The translations under genes and the position numbers were made by a program. A stretch of DNA of 64,000 nucleotides, from positions 1-64,000 of the forward strand of contig NZ_LYMM01000037.1 in NCBI RefSeq assembly GCF_002896965.1, read 5' to 3'. Below, one piece after another: positions 1 through 8,302 of this stretch. Each line of letters opens with the position of its first letter. The first letter of the stretch is position 1. Below the pieces are notes generated by a model, which had not been told where the DNA came from, did not search any database, and saw only the letters and a program-made list of their open reading frames with translations. The DNA comes from Novosphingobium guangzhouense. Its GTDB lineage: Bacteria > Pseudomonadota > Alphaproteobacteria > Sphingomonadales > Sphingomonadaceae.

Positions 1-110
1 ACTTCCCCAGCCTTGAACATGCCCGTCACCAGATAACGGTCGCGCAGTTCCTCGTTGGAGACACACTCCATCATGTCCGGATGGGTGGCGTGGTACGTCT
101 TGCAAAACAC
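1..110 (-). CDS. kduI: 5-dehydro-4-deoxy-D-glucuronate isomerase, N-terminal fragment (partial)
   Basis: Only the first 36 or so residues are in the window; the gene runs off the left edge. Reading the minus strand from a GTG at 110 gives a protein beginning [14 protein letters not shown] and continuing with [16 protein letters not shown]. This matches the KduI N-terminal pattern of a short lead, then LR-(D/E)-x-(F/Y)-L-V, then F-x-x-G-E. KduI isomerises 5-keto-4-deoxyuronate released from unsaturated oligogalacturonides, in the cytoplasm. A purine-rich RBS (GGGAGAG) sits 8 bases upstream of the GTG, which supports this start. A palindrome shared with other genes of the locus lies about 50 bases further upstream. 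The assignment rests on a short stretch, but the neighbouring pectin genes support it. Confidence 0.68.
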   Translation of the reverse strand, partial: MFCKTYHATHPDMMECVSNEELRDRYLVTGMFKAGE

Positions 111-156
111 TGTGAACTCTCCCGTTCAGGTCTTGGGTGCATTCGTATCCGCTTTA

Positions 157-170
157 GGTAACCGGTGTCA
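157..170. promoter_or_regulatory. LacI-type operator upstream of kduI
   Basis: GGTAACCGGTGTCA is the exact reverse complement of the site at 1321-1334 (TGACACCGGTTACC). It lies between the 3' end of lacI and the kduI start, in a position to control kduI, which is transcribed leftward. A palindrome with a central CG is typical of LacI-family operators. The assignment to the adjacent LacI protein is inferred from proximity. Confidence 0.7.
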
Positions 171-215
171 ACGGGCTTGGGACCAGGACACCCGATTAGC
201 CGCGAGACGGCGCAA

Positions 216-1235
216 TCACCCCTTGGTGCAGGGTATGGCGGAAGCCCGGCGGATGAGGTCCGACAGGAAAAACGAGGGTTCCGATGCGGCAGAGGCAGGC
301 CGGATCAGCTTTGCGGCAGCCGTGCGCGCCATCGTTCGGATCGGCCAGCGCACAGTGGTGAGAGGCGGCCAGATCTGCGCGGCCGTCGCGGTATCGTCGA
401 AGCCGATTATCGACAGATCTTCCGGCACGTTCAGCCCCCGCTCGCGGGCTGCGTGGAGGATCCCGGCAGCCATTTCGTCATTGCTGGAAAACACGGCAGT
501 GGGCGGCTCTGCGGCCGAGAGCAGCTTTTCACCGGCGGCCTTGCCCGATTCGAACCGATATGTGCCCCGCGCCGCGATTGCCGGATCGAGCGCAAGGCCG
601 GCAGCCGCCAGTCCGTCAAGAAACCCCTGCTCGCGCTCGTTTGCGGACCGGAAGCCTTCCGGCCCCGCGACGAAGCCGATTCGCGTATGTCCCAGTTCGA
701 CCAGCCAGGCGACAGCCTCGCTCACCGCCTGGCGGTCGTTCGAGGCGACGAGGTGTTCGTCATCGTCCAGCTTGGCCGATCCCATGCGGACCAGCGTGCA
801 GCCCAGATCGCGGCACAGTTCGGCCAGATCGTCGCGCTCCGACAGCGGAGGCAGCAGCATCACACCGTAAAGCCGCTGCTGCTCGATGAAGCGGCGGATA
901 TCCTCGGCCAGCGTCGGCGAATATCGGTTCACCGGATGAACGACGAGCGCGAATTCAGTGTCGCGAATGGTATCGAGGATGCCCTCCTGCACGCCAAGCA
1001 CCATCTGCGCGTTCGGGTTGTCGTGGATCAGCCCGATCAGGAAATTGCGCCTGAGCGCCAGCGCCCGCGCCTGCGGATTGGGCACATAGCCGAGTTCGGC
1101 AATGACCGATTCGACCTTCTCGCGGGTGGCCTGATTGAGCAGCGGCGACTTGTTGATGACGCGGCTCACCGTCTTCTTGGACACGCCGGAAATGCGCGCA
1201 ACATCGTTGATCGTAGGTTTCTGGCCTTCTGCCAT
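216..1235 (-). CDS. LacI-family transcriptional regulator of the pectin/uronate locus
   Basis: A 339-residue protein of standard LacI/GalR length. Residues 6-30 form the N-terminal helix-turn-helix (TINDVARISGVSKKTVSRVI), followed by the hinge helix (NPQARALALRR) and a periplasmic-binding-protein-like sensor domain (GLIHDNPNAQ; later FSSNDEMAAGIL and SIIGFDDT). It is divergent from the hydratase gene at about 1531 and downstream of the kduI operator. Two palindromes of the same family lie in its own upstream region, which suggests autoregulation and repression of the locus. The inducer is not evident; a uronate or its keto-deoxy derivative is likely from context. The family assignment is certain, the effector is inferred. 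Confidence 0.93.
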   Translation of the reverse strand: MAEGQKPTINDVARISGVSKKTVSRVINKSPLLNQATREKVESVIAELGYVPNPQARALALRRNFLIGLIHDNPNAQMVLGVQEGILDTIRDTEFALVVHPVNRYSPTLAEDIRRFIEQQRLYGVMLLPPLSERDDLAELCRDLGCTLVRMGSAKLDDDEHLVASNDRQAVSEAVAWLVELGHTRIGFVAGPEGFRSANEREQGFLDGLAAAGLALDPAIAARGTYRFESGKAAGEKLLSAAEPPTAVFSSNDEMAAGILHAARERGLNVPEDLSIIGFDDTATAAQIWPPLTTVRWPIRTMARTAAAKLIRPASAASEPSFFLSDLIRRASAIPCTKG

Positions 1236-1320
1236 GCGGCGTCCTTATGGTCTTGCGTCGGCGCGTTGGTCGTTGGGCCGAATTTTTCCGGCTTGCCTTC
1301 AAGCGGGACGAAAGGCAAGA

Positions 1321-1334
1321 TGACACCGGTTACC
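1321..1334. promoter_or_regulatory. LacI-type operator, lacI/hydratase intergenic copy 1
   Basis: TGACACCGGTTACC, identical in reverse complement to the kduI site at 157-170. It lies 86 bases upstream of lacI in the divergent intergenic region. Confidence 0.7.
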
Positions 1335-1458
1335 ATTCCGGCGCCTGTTCATTTGCACAGGGCGGAAAGACTCCGCAACGCCGTCACAGGCATTGCGGCA
1401 GGTGACCGATCCGACAGAGCGGACACTCTGTACAGACGGGTCGCGATGGGCGAAGGTA

Positions 1459-1472
1459 TGACACCGGTGTCG
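1459..1472. promoter_or_regulatory. LacI-type operator, lacI/hydratase intergenic copy 2
   Basis: TGACACCGGTGTCG contains the perfect 12-base palindrome GACACCGGTGTC. It lies 58 bases upstream of the probable TTG start of the hydratase gene. It is the most symmetrical of the four copies in the window. Confidence 0.75.
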
Positions 1473-1530
1473 CCGGTGACCTGCGCCGAAAGCGGCCGAA
1501 ACACGGTATTCCTTGGGTGTGGGGATTGTT

Positions 1531-2328
1531 TTGACAGACACGGCAAAGGCAGTCGCCGAAGCATTCGTGACGGCGCGGCGCGAAAAGCGCGCATTGAATT
1601 CCTATCCCGGACAGGCCCCGACCGACCTCGGTGGTGGCTATGCGATCCAGGACATCGCCCTTGCGTTCGATGGACGCGAGGTTGCCGGCTGGAAGGTCGG
1701 CAAGATCAACCCGCCGCTTGACGGACAACTGGGCGCCAACCGCCTTGCCGGGCCGATCTTCACCGACAGCGTGGTGACGGTGGCAGAAGGCGAATCGCCC
1801 GAGATGCCCGTCTTCGCCGACGGCTTCGCGGCCGGAGAGGCAGAGTTCCTGCTCCACGTCGCAGCAGGCTGGGACGGCGTGGTGCCGCAGGACGATGCGG
1901 GCACCCGCGCGATCCTTGACGCGGTCCACATCGGCATCGAAGTCGCCAGTTCGCCCTATCCGGGCATCAACGCCGATGGCCCGCCGGTGACCGTTTCGGA
2001 TTACGGCAACAACTACGGCATGATCATCGGCCCGGTGCTGGAAGGCTGGGACACGATCGACTTCAACGCCGTCACCGTGCGCCTCGACATCGATGGCGAG
2101 ACTGCGGGAGAGGCGACCACGGCAACGATGCTCGACGGCCCGCTGGGCGCGGTGCGCTTTCTGCTGGGCAACCTTTCGGCACGCGGGATCGACTGCAGCA
2201 GCGGCACCTGGGTCTCGACCGGAGCGGTCACCGGGGTTCATCCGGTTAGGCCCGGCCAGCAGGTACTGGCGACTTTCGAAGGCCACGGTACGGTGGCCTG
2301 CGGGATCGTCGCGGCGATCCCCGCCTGA
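1531..2328 (+). CDS. 2-keto-4-pentenoate hydratase / FAH-superfamily protein
   Basis: A protein of about 265 residues resembling the MhpD/HpcG hydratase branch of the fumarylacetoacetate hydrolase superfamily: GYAIQDIALAF and GWKVGKINPP early, a metal-binding acidic region (GEAEFLLHVA, AVHIGIEVASS) in the middle, and the C-terminal segment with GTWVSTGAVTGVHPVRPGQQ. Hydratases of this family add water to 2-oxo-4-enoates, with a divalent metal. Here the gene opens an operon with a hexuronate-type transporter, so the substrate may be a dehydrated sugar-acid intermediate and not an aromatic catabolite; that is inference. The start is uncertain: TTG at 1531 has GGGG six bases upstream, while in-frame TTG 1513 and GTG 1519 are alternatives. 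Confidence 0.8.
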   Translation: MTDTAKAVAEAFVTARREKRALNSYPGQAPTDLGGGYAIQDIALAFDGREVAGWKVGKINPPLDGQLGANRLAGPIFTDSVVTVAEGESPEMPVFADGFAAGEAEFLLHVAAGWDGVVPQDDAGTRAILDAVHIGIEVASSPYPGINADGPPVTVSDYGNNYGMIIGPVLEGWDTIDFNAVTVRLDIDGETAGEATTATMLDGPLGAVRFLLGNLSARGIDCSSGTWVSTGAVTGVHPVRPGQQVLATFEGHGTVACGIVAAIPA

Positions 2329-2379
2329 TAGAGACTTTACGGCGGCACACGAACAAGATGGCCGCAAGGGAGTAGGGAA

Positions 2380-3669
2380 ATGGATGCAGGAACCAGCGGT
2401 ACGATAGGCCAGACCGCAAAAGTCGGGCGCTATCGCTGGGTAGTGGTGGCGCTGCTGTTCGCGGCAACCGCCATCAACTATGTCGACCGCCAGATGATCG
2501 GCGTTCTCAAGCCGACGCTTTCGGCGGAATTCGGCTGGTCCGAGTCCGACTTCGCGGGCATCGTGTTCTGGTTCCAGGTCGCCTACGCGATCGGCTACCT
2601 GTCGTTCGGCAAGGTGGTCGACGCGCTGGGCGCCCGGCTTGGCTATACCGTGGCCATCGTGATCTGGACCATCAGCCACATGGCCCACGGTTTCGCCACC
2701 GGCATCACCTCGTTCGCGATGGCCCGCTTCGGCCTTGGCGTTGGCGAATCGGGCAACTTCCCCGCCGGCATCCGCGCCGTGACCGACTGGTTCCCCCAGA
2801 AGGAACGCGCCTTCGCAATCGGCGTGTTCAATGCGGGCGCCAACGTAGGCGCGATCGTCACTCCGCTGCTGGTGCCGCTGCTGGTGCTTTGGTTCGACTG
2901 GCGCATGGCGTTCTTCGTCACCGGCCTGTTCGGCATCATCTGGCTGGCCGTGTGGTGGGCCGTATACCGCCACCCGACCGAGCACCCGCGCGTCACCCCC
3001 GGCGAACTGGCCTACATCCAGCAGGACCCCGCCGACCCGGTCGAGCAGATCGGCTGGAGCCGCCTGCTGGTGGTCAAGGAAACCTGGGCTTATGCGCTCG
3101 GCAAGTTCCTGATCGACCCGATCTGGTGGTTCTTCCTGTTCTGGCTGCCGGGCTACCTGTTCGAACGCTACGACCTTGATCTCAAGACTTTCGGCCTGCC
3201 GCTTGCCGCAATCTACCTGATCTCCGACGTGGGCAGCATTGCCGGTGGCTGGATGTCTTCCAAGCTCATCAAGGCAGGCCGCACCCCGAACTTCGCCCGC
3301 AAGGCGACGATGCTGCTCTCCGCGCTGTGCGTGCTGCCGATCTGGTTCGTCCAGAGCGTCGACAATGTGTGGATCGCAGTGCTGGTTATCGGTCTTGCCA
3401 CCGCAGCGCACCAGGCGTTTTCGGCCAACCTCTACACCCTGCCGTCCGATGTGTTCCCGCGCGGCGCGGTAGGCTCCGTGGTCGGCATCGGCGGCACCGT
3501 GGGCGCCTTCGGCGGCATGGGCATGGCCCTGTTCGCAGGCTATATCCTTGACGCCACGCACAGCTACGAAGTGCTCTTCGCGATCTGCGCGAGCGCCTAT
3601 CTGTTGGCGTTGCTGGTCGTCCACGTCCTCAGCCCGCGTCTTGCGCAGGCGCGGGTCAAGGCGGCCTGA
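2380..3669 (+). CDS. MFS transporter, hexuronate (ExuT-like) type
   Basis: A 429-residue inner-membrane protein with about 12 predicted hydrophobic segments. The first helix region carries INYVDRQMIGVLKP, characteristic of the anion:cation symporter branch (ExuT/GudP), and RFGLGVGESGNFPAGI is a hallmark of the hexuronate subgroup. It should import galacturonate or a related uronate with protons. It follows the hydratase gene by 51 bases with an RBS (GGAGTAGGG region) just before the ATG at 2380, and precedes the esterase gene by 2 bases, so the three genes look like one operon under the operator at 1459. The exact substrate is inferred from family and context. Confidence 0.9.
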   Translation: MDAGTSGTIGQTAKVGRYRWVVVALLFAATAINYVDRQMIGVLKPTLSAEFGWSESDFAGIVFWFQVAYAIGYLSFGKVVDALGARLGYTVAIVIWTISHMAHGFATGITSFAMARFGLGVGESGNFPAGIRAVTDWFPQKERAFAIGVFNAGANVGAIVTPLLVPLLVLWFDWRMAFFVTGLFGIIWLAVWWAVYRHPTEHPRVTPGELAYIQQDPADPVEQIGWSRLLVVKETWAYALGKFLIDPIWWFFLFWLPGYLFERYDLDLKTFGLPLAAIYLISDVGSIAGGWMSSKLIKAGRTPNFARKATMLLSALCVLPIWFVQSVDNVWIAVLVIGLATAAHQAFSANLYTLPSDVFPRGAVGSVVGIGGTVGAFGGMGMALFAGYILDATHSYEVLFAICASAYLLALLVVHVLSPRLAQARVKAA

Positions 3670-3671
3670 GC

Positions 3672-4655
3672 ATGGAGATCGACCGCAGGGCCCTGTTCGC
3701 CGGGGCCTTCGCGGCCTCGGTGATCCGCACGATACCGGCGGGGGCGGCAGAAGCGCTCCCGCCGCGTCCGTTTCATGAGAGCGGCGAAGTGATCGACCTC
3801 TGGCCCGGCACGCCGCCCGGAGCGCCCTCCCCACTGCCGGTGGAAATCGCGACCGAGCGCTCCGCCAACCCGGCCCAGCCCGACCGCGTGATCGCGGGTA
3901 TCGCCCGGCCGCGCATCACCGCCTTCCGTCCGAAGTACCCCAACGGCGCCGCGCTGCTGGTCATCCCCGGAGGCGGTTACCGAGAGGAATCGTTCGACAA
4001 GGGCGGCATCCAGGTTGCCCAGTGGCTGGCCGAACATGGCTATACCGCCTTCGTGCTGACCTATCGCCTGCCTGCGGAGGGGTGGAAGGACCGTTCCAAC
4101 ACTCCCCTGGCCGACGCCCAGCGCGCCATGCGCCTGATCCGCGCAAAGGCGGCTGGCTATGGCGTAACGCCGGAACGGGTTGCGGTGATGGGGTCGTCGG
4201 CGGGCGGGCACTTGTGCGCCGACCTTGCCAGCCGGTTCGATTTTCCCGCCTATGCTCCGGTGGACGCGGCGGACAAGCTCTCTGCCCGGCCGTTCTGCGC
4301 AAGCCCCCTCTATCCGGTGGTGAGCATGGACCCGGCCATCACCCATGCCGGATCGCGCGAGAAGCTGCTGGGCCCGAACCCGACGCCCGCCCTGGAAGCC
4401 GCGCATTCGGTGGACCGCAATGTGACCGCCAAGAGCCCGCCGCACTTCATCGTCCATGCCGAGGATGACGCGACAGTGCCGGTCGAGAATTCACTGCGCC
4501 TGCGCGCGGCGCTGCGCAAGGTGGGGGTGGCGGTGGACCTGCACCTTTTCGCCGAGGGCGGGCACGGGTTCAACTTGTGGAACATTGCCGGCAAGCCGGT
4601 GGCGGCATGGCCCGGCCTCTGGCTCGACTGGGCGAGCCGGTGCGGACTGGCTTGA
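3672..4655 (+). CDS. Tat-type secreted alpha/beta-hydrolase (carbohydrate acetylesterase-like)
   Basis: A 327-residue protein with a twin-arginine-like leader (DRRALFAG followed by a hydrophobic stretch and an AEA processing region near residue 27). The catalytic features of a BD-FAE/acetyl-xylan-esterase-like hydrolase are visible: oxyanion GGGY at about residue 100, nucleophile Ser176 in GSSAG, an acid in HAEDDATVP and the catalytic His in GGHGF near the C terminus. In a pectin locus it most plausibly removes acetyl groups from homogalacturonan or oligogalacturonides in the periplasm. It overlaps nothing and starts 2 bases after the transporter stop, so it is probably cotranscribed. Confidence 0.82.
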   Translation: MEIDRRALFAGAFAASVIRTIPAGAAEALPPRPFHESGEVIDLWPGTPPGAPSPLPVEIATERSANPAQPDRVIAGIARPRITAFRPKYPNGAALLVIPGGGYREESFDKGGIQVAQWLAEHGYTAFVLTYRLPAEGWKDRSNTPLADAQRAMRLIRAKAAGYGVTPERVAVMGSSAGGHLCADLASRFDFPAYAPVDAADKLSARPFCASPLYPVVSMDPAITHAGSREKLLGPNPTPALEAAHSVDRNVTAKSPPHFIVHAEDDATVPVENSLRLRAALRKVGVAVDLHLFAEGGHGFNLWNIAGKPVAAWPGLWLDWASRCGLA

Positions 4656-4696
4656 AAGAGATTGGATTGGCCTGAACTGCGTTCGGCGCATCGCAC

Positions 4697-4748
4697 AAAA
4701 AACAGGGATGAACCGGCTCCCGGAGGGGTGGGAGCAAGTTCATCCCTG
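4697..4748 (-). terminator. Rho-independent terminator of kdgD
   Basis: A perfect 11-base inverted repeat (CAGGGATGAAC at 4703-4713 and its complement at 4738-4748) with an inner CTCCC/GGGAG pair. Read on the minus strand it is followed by a run of six T (4702-4697). It lies 49 bases beyond the kdgD stop. The same stem also lies downstream of the plus-strand esterase gene, but the T-run favours the minus strand. Confidence 0.8.
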
Positions 4749-4796
4749 CATCAGGGCGCGGGCGTTTGGAGCCACCCGCGCCTTTGGGGGATAATC

Positions 4797-5723
4797 TCAG
4801 GCCGTTTCGCGCAGCGAGGCCTGGGCCTTTTCGACAAGCGCGGCGAGCATCGCCTGCTCTTCGGCGGTCAGGTCGGTCAGCGGCGAGCGCACAGGCCCCG
4901 CCGGACGGCCGATCACGTTCATGCCCGCCTTGACGATCGACACCGCATAGCCGGTGCCGCGATTGCGGATCGCGATATAGGGCAGCACGAAGTCGGTCAG
5001 ACCCGCAAGGATCGCCGCCTTGTCACGCGCGCGGACGGACTTGTAGAAAGCCAGCGCCCATTCCGGCATGAAGTTGAAGATTGCCGAAGAGTACGTCGTC
5101 ACGCCCATTTCCAGATAGGCGGGCGCGAAGGTTTCCGCCGTGGGCAGGCCGCCGATATAGGTCAGGCGATCCCCCAGCTTGGCATAGATGCGCATCATCA
5201 GTTCGACGTCGCCGACGCCGTCCTTGTAGCCGATGAGGTTGGGGTTACGTTCCGCAAGACCGGCCAGCGTGTCTTCGGTGACGATCGCGTTATCGCGGTT
5301 GTAGACGATGACGCCCAGCGAGGTCGCCTTGCAGACCGCCTCGATATGCGCGGCAAGGCCCTCTTGCGTCGAATTGACGAGATAGGGCGGCAGCAGCAGC
5401 AAGCCATTGGCGCCCGCCTTCTCCACGTTCTTCGCAAGGTCGACCGCGATCGCCGTGCCATAGCCGCAGCCCGAAAGCACCGGCACCTTGCCCGCCGCTT
5501 CCTCGACCGCGGCCTTGACGATCACCGGCACTTCGGTCGGGGTGAGCGAGAAGAACTCGCCCGTGCCGCCCGCGGCGAAAAGGCCCGCCACGTCATAGTC
5601 CGACAGCCAGCCGAGGTGGTCGCGATAGGCCGCCTCGTCGAACTTCAGGTCGGCGTCGAAGTGGGTGACCGGAAACGAGAGGAGGCCCCCGCCGATACGG
5701 GCGGCCAGTTCCTGAGGCGACAT
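4797..5723 (-). CDS. kdgD: 5-dehydro-4-deoxyglucarate dehydratase
   Basis: A 308-residue protein of the DapA/NAL class I aldolase superfamily. It begins [13 protein letters not shown] and carries [11 protein letters not shown] at 52-62, both typical of KdgD. The Schiff-base Lys is Lys167 in GYKDG and the conserved Tyr is Tyr141 in VIVYNRDN. KdgD decarboxylates and dehydrates 5-keto-4-deoxyglucarate to alpha-ketoglutarate semialdehyde in the oxidative galacturonate/glucarate pathway. It is transcribed away from the GH28 gene, and a strong terminator follows it. Start at ATG 5723 with GGAG about 10 bases upstream. Confidence 0.93.
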   Translation of the reverse strand: MSPQELAARIGGGLLSFPVTHFDADLKFDEAAYRDHLGWLSDYDVAGLFAAGGTGEFFSLTPTEVPVIVKAAVEEAAGKVPVLSGCGYGTAIAVDLAKNVEKAGANGLLLLPPYLVNSTQEGLAAHIEAVCKATSLGVIVYNRDNAIVTEDTLAGLAERNPNLIGYKDGVGDVELMMRIYAKLGDRLTYIGGLPTAETFAPAYLEMGVTTYSSAIFNFMPEWALAFYKSVRARDKAAILAGLTDFVLPYIAIRNRGTGYAVSIVKAGMNVIGRPAGPVRSPLTDLTAEEQAMLAALVEKAQASLRETA

Positions 5724-5790
5724 CGCTTAATGCTCCAATTGATCCTGAGCCTCCTTGCTACCGCTGCCCCGGCGCTGCGCCCATCGCTGG

Positions 5791-5804
5791 AAATGGATCG
5801 ATTT
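5791..5804. promoter_or_regulatory. Imperfect palindrome between kdgD and the GH28 gene
   Basis: AAATGGATCGATTT matches its own reverse complement at 12 of 14 positions and lies in the divergent kdgD/GH28 intergenic region. It does not match the TGACACCGGT operators, so if it is an operator it serves a different regulator. Nearby at 5812-5836 there is also a CCCGGC/GCCGGG pair. Confidence 0.25.
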
Positions 5805-5886
5805 ATGTCCACCCGGCATCAATGAGGCCGCCGGGTTGTGAGACAAGCATTGCATCGAGCCCATGAGGCAGAGGGAGAGAGCCGCC

Positions 5887-7326
5887 ATGAACACCCCCAG
5901 TGCAACCACCGTTTCACGCCGTACCTTGCTGGGCGGATCGGCGCTGTCCGTGGCCGCCTGCGCAATGGGAGGCACAGCATTTGCCGCCACTTCCGCCGAT
6001 CCGTGGGACCATGCAGCGTGGATCGTGCAGTCCATCAAACAGACGAAATTCCCCAAGGCGGACTTTCCGATCACCCGCTTCGGCGCGAAGCCGGGCGACG
6101 GGCATGACAACACCGCCGCCATCGCCGCTGCCATCGCGGCCGCGCATGATGCAGGCGGCGGACGGGTGATCGTCCCGGCGGGCGCATGGAATTCGGGGGC
6201 GATCCACATCCGCTCGAACGTTAACCTGCACCTTGAGGAAGGGGCGACGATCCGCTTCTCGCGCGATCCGAAGGACTACCCGATCGTCTTCACGCGGTGG
6301 GAGGGGATCGAACTGATGAACTACTCCCCCTTCGTCTATGCCCACGGGCAGGAGAACGTCGCCCTTACCGGCAGCGGCACTCTGGACGGGCAATCGGGGC
6401 CGGACGCCTGGTGGAGCTGGAAAGGACCATGGGGCGGCACGGTGGAGCACGGCTGGAAGGAAGGCATGGCCGACCAGCGCCCCGCCCGCGCCCGCCTCTT
6501 CGCCATGGCCGAGGACAACGTGCCGGTGAAGGAGCGCGTGTTCGGCGAAGGCGATTACCTGCGCCCCGCCTTCGTCCAGTTCTACGCCTGCGACCGGGTG
6601 CTGATCGAAGGGGTGAAGCTGCGTCGCTCGCCGTTCTGGCAGGTGCATCCGGTGCTGTGCCGCAATGTCGTGGTGCGCGGGATCGACATCTCCAGCCACG
6701 GCCCCAACAATGACGGCTGCGATCCCGAATCCGTCGACATGATGCTGATCGAGGACTGCACGTTCGACACCGGGGACGATTGCATAGCCGTCAACTCGGG
6801 CCGCAACGCCGATGGGCGGCGGCTGGCCGCGCCGTCGCAGAACATCGTCATCCGCAACTGCCGCATGAAGGAAGGGCATGGCGGCGTGGTCGTCGGCAGC
6901 CAGATCTCGGGCGGGGCGCACCACATCTATGCCGAGCGCTGCCGGATGGATTCGCCCGACTTGTGGTATGCCCTGCGCTTCAAGAACAACGCCCTGCGCG
7001 GCGGCCTGCTGGAGCACTTCCATTTCCGCGATATCGACGTAGGCCAGGTTTCGCGCGCGGCCATCGCCTGCGACTTCAACTACGAGGAAGGCGCGGACGG
7101 TCCGTTCAAGCCGGTGCTGACCGGTATCGTCGTAGAGCGTCTGAAAGTGGCGCAGGCAACCCGCGTGCTCGACAGTCAGGGCCTGCCCGGCGCGCCGATC
7201 GGCACGCTGCGTCTGGAAGACTGCACTTTCGACGGAGTAGCCAAGGATTCCATCCTGAAGCACAGCCCGCAGATCACGCTCGACCGGGTGCGGGTGAATG
7301 GCAAGGTGGTCACCACGCTCGCCTGA
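5887..7326 (+). CDS. Tat-exported GH28 polygalacturonase
   Basis: A 479-residue secreted enzyme. Residues 9-34 are a Tat signal (SRRTLLGG then a hydrophobic run ending TAFAAT). The GH28 right-handed beta-helix signature is clear: N275-D276-G277-C-D279 (the NTD-equivalent), Asp297-Asp298 in DTGDDCIAVNSG, and GHGGVVVGSQ with His331. GH28 enzymes hydrolyse alpha-1,4-galacturonide bonds with inversion; the N-terminal segment ITRFGAKPGDG is the usual pectate-lyase-like start. It is divergent from kdgD, and the LysR gene lies directly downstream. ATG 5887 is preferred because GGGAGAGA lies 7 bases before it. Whether it is exo or endo cannot be read from sequence alone. Confidence 0.93.
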   Translation: MNTPSATTVSRRTLLGGSALSVAACAMGGTAFAATSADPWDHAAWIVQSIKQTKFPKADFPITRFGAKPGDGHDNTAAIAAAIAAAHDAGGGRVIVPAGAWNSGAIHIRSNVNLHLEEGATIRFSRDPKDYPIVFTRWEGIELMNYSPFVYAHGQENVALTGSGTLDGQSGPDAWWSWKGPWGGTVEHGWKEGMADQRPARARLFAMAEDNVPVKERVFGEGDYLRPAFVQFYACDRVLIEGVKLRRSPFWQVHPVLCRNVVVRGIDISSHGPNNDGCDPESVDMMLIEDCTFDTGDDCIAVNSGRNADGRRLAAPSQNIVIRNCRMKEGHGGVVVGSQISGGAHHIYAERCRMDSPDLWYALRFKNNALRGGLLEHFHFRDIDVGQVSRAAIACDFNYEEGADGPFKPVLTGIVVERLKVAQATRVLDSQGLPGAPIGTLRLEDCTFDGVAKDSILKHSPQITLDRVRVNGKVVTTLA

Positions 7327-7358
7327 TTCGCGAACGGCTTTTCCTTGAGTCAGGCAGC

Positions 7359-8267
7359 ATGTACGTATCGATGATGTTCGAACTCACCCACTTGCGCTGC
7401 TTCGTCGTGCTGGCCGAGGAACTGCACTTCGGCCGCGCCGCAGAACGTCTGCACATGACGCAGTCGCCGCTCAGCCGCCAGATCCAGGTGCTGGAACGCA
7501 TCCTTGGGGTGGAGCTGTTCAACCGCACCAGCCGCCGGGTGACGCTGACGCTGGCGGGCGAGACGTTCCTTCACGAAGCGCGCCGCATCGTGCGCCTTTC
7601 CGAAAGCGCGGCGCTGGCAGCGCGGCGGGTATGGAAAGGGGAGACGGGCCGCATCTCGATCGGCTTCACCGCCGTTTCCGGCTATGTGCTGCTGCCGCGC
7701 ATCGTCAAGCGCGCGGCGGTGGAACTGCCGGGGCTCGAACTGCAACTGCACGAACTCGTCTCCGGCGATCAGTTCGAGGCGCTGCATACCGGGATGATCG
7801 ACCTCGCGCTGGTGCGCCCGCCGGTGGACAAGGTGCAGTTCGATTCCGCCCCCCTGCTGCTGGAAAGCCTGATGGTGGCGCTGCACGAAGACGATCCGCG
7901 TGCGGGGCAGGAACGTTTCGCACCGGGGGATTTCGACGGGCAAGACCTTGTCATGTATGCCCAGCGCGGGGCCGGTTACTTCAACCAGTTGCTCTCCAGC
8001 CTGTTCGAGCGGGCCGGAGCGGCGCCGAACTATGTGCAGCACGTCACCCAGATCCATTCGCTGCTGGGACTAGTCGGCGCGGCACTGGCGCCGGGGATCG
8101 TGCCTGAAGCGGCGGCAGGACTGCAACCGCGCGGCGTCGTCTTCCGGCCGTTCGAGAGCGAGCCCGCAGCGCCCGTGGAACTGCATCTGGCCTGGCGGCG
8201 CGAAAGCGAGAACCCCGCGCTGCCGGCGTTTCGGGAATTGTGTTTGAAGGCAGTTGCGGAAGCCTGA
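7359..8267 (+). CDS. LysR-family transcriptional regulator
   Basis: About 300 residues. It has the LysR N-terminal winged HTH (LTHLRCFVVLAEELHFGRAA, then RLHMTQSPLSRQIQVLE) and a substrate-binding effector domain with GRISIGFTAVSGYVLLPRI and LALVRPP. It is 32 bases downstream of the GH28 gene on the same strand and could be cotranscribed with it. Three closely spaced in-frame ATG codons (7359, 7371, 7374) are possible starts; MFELTHLRCF at 7374 is the most family-like, but none has a strong RBS. LysR proteins usually activate a neighbouring gene with a small-molecule coinducer. The target here is unknown. Confidence 0.9.
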   Translation: MYVSMMFELTHLRCFVVLAEELHFGRAAERLHMTQSPLSRQIQVLERILGVELFNRTSRRVTLTLAGETFLHEARRIVRLSESAALAARRVWKGETGRISIGFTAVSGYVLLPRIVKRAAVELPGLELQLHELVSGDQFEALHTGMIDLALVRPPVDKVQFDSAPLLLESLMVALHEDDPRAGQERFAPGDFDGQDLVMYAQRGAGYFNQLLSSLFERAGAAPNYVQHVTQIHSLLGLVGAALAPGIVPEAAAGLQPRGVVFRPFESEPAAPVELHLAWRRESENPALPAFRELCLKAVAEA

Positions 8268-8302
8268 ATCCCCCCGAGCTTGTCGCGGGGAGAGATTTGG
8301 GA

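Noticed and set aside
1384..3834. An 816-codon minus-strand open frame
   Set aside because: It is antisense to the hydratase and MFS genes, which have clear motifs; the frame shows no domain and is a GC-rich shadow.
5914..7263. A 449-codon minus-strand open frame opposite the GH28 gene
   Set aside because: No recognisable motif, no RBS, and the opposite strand holds an intact GH28 enzyme.
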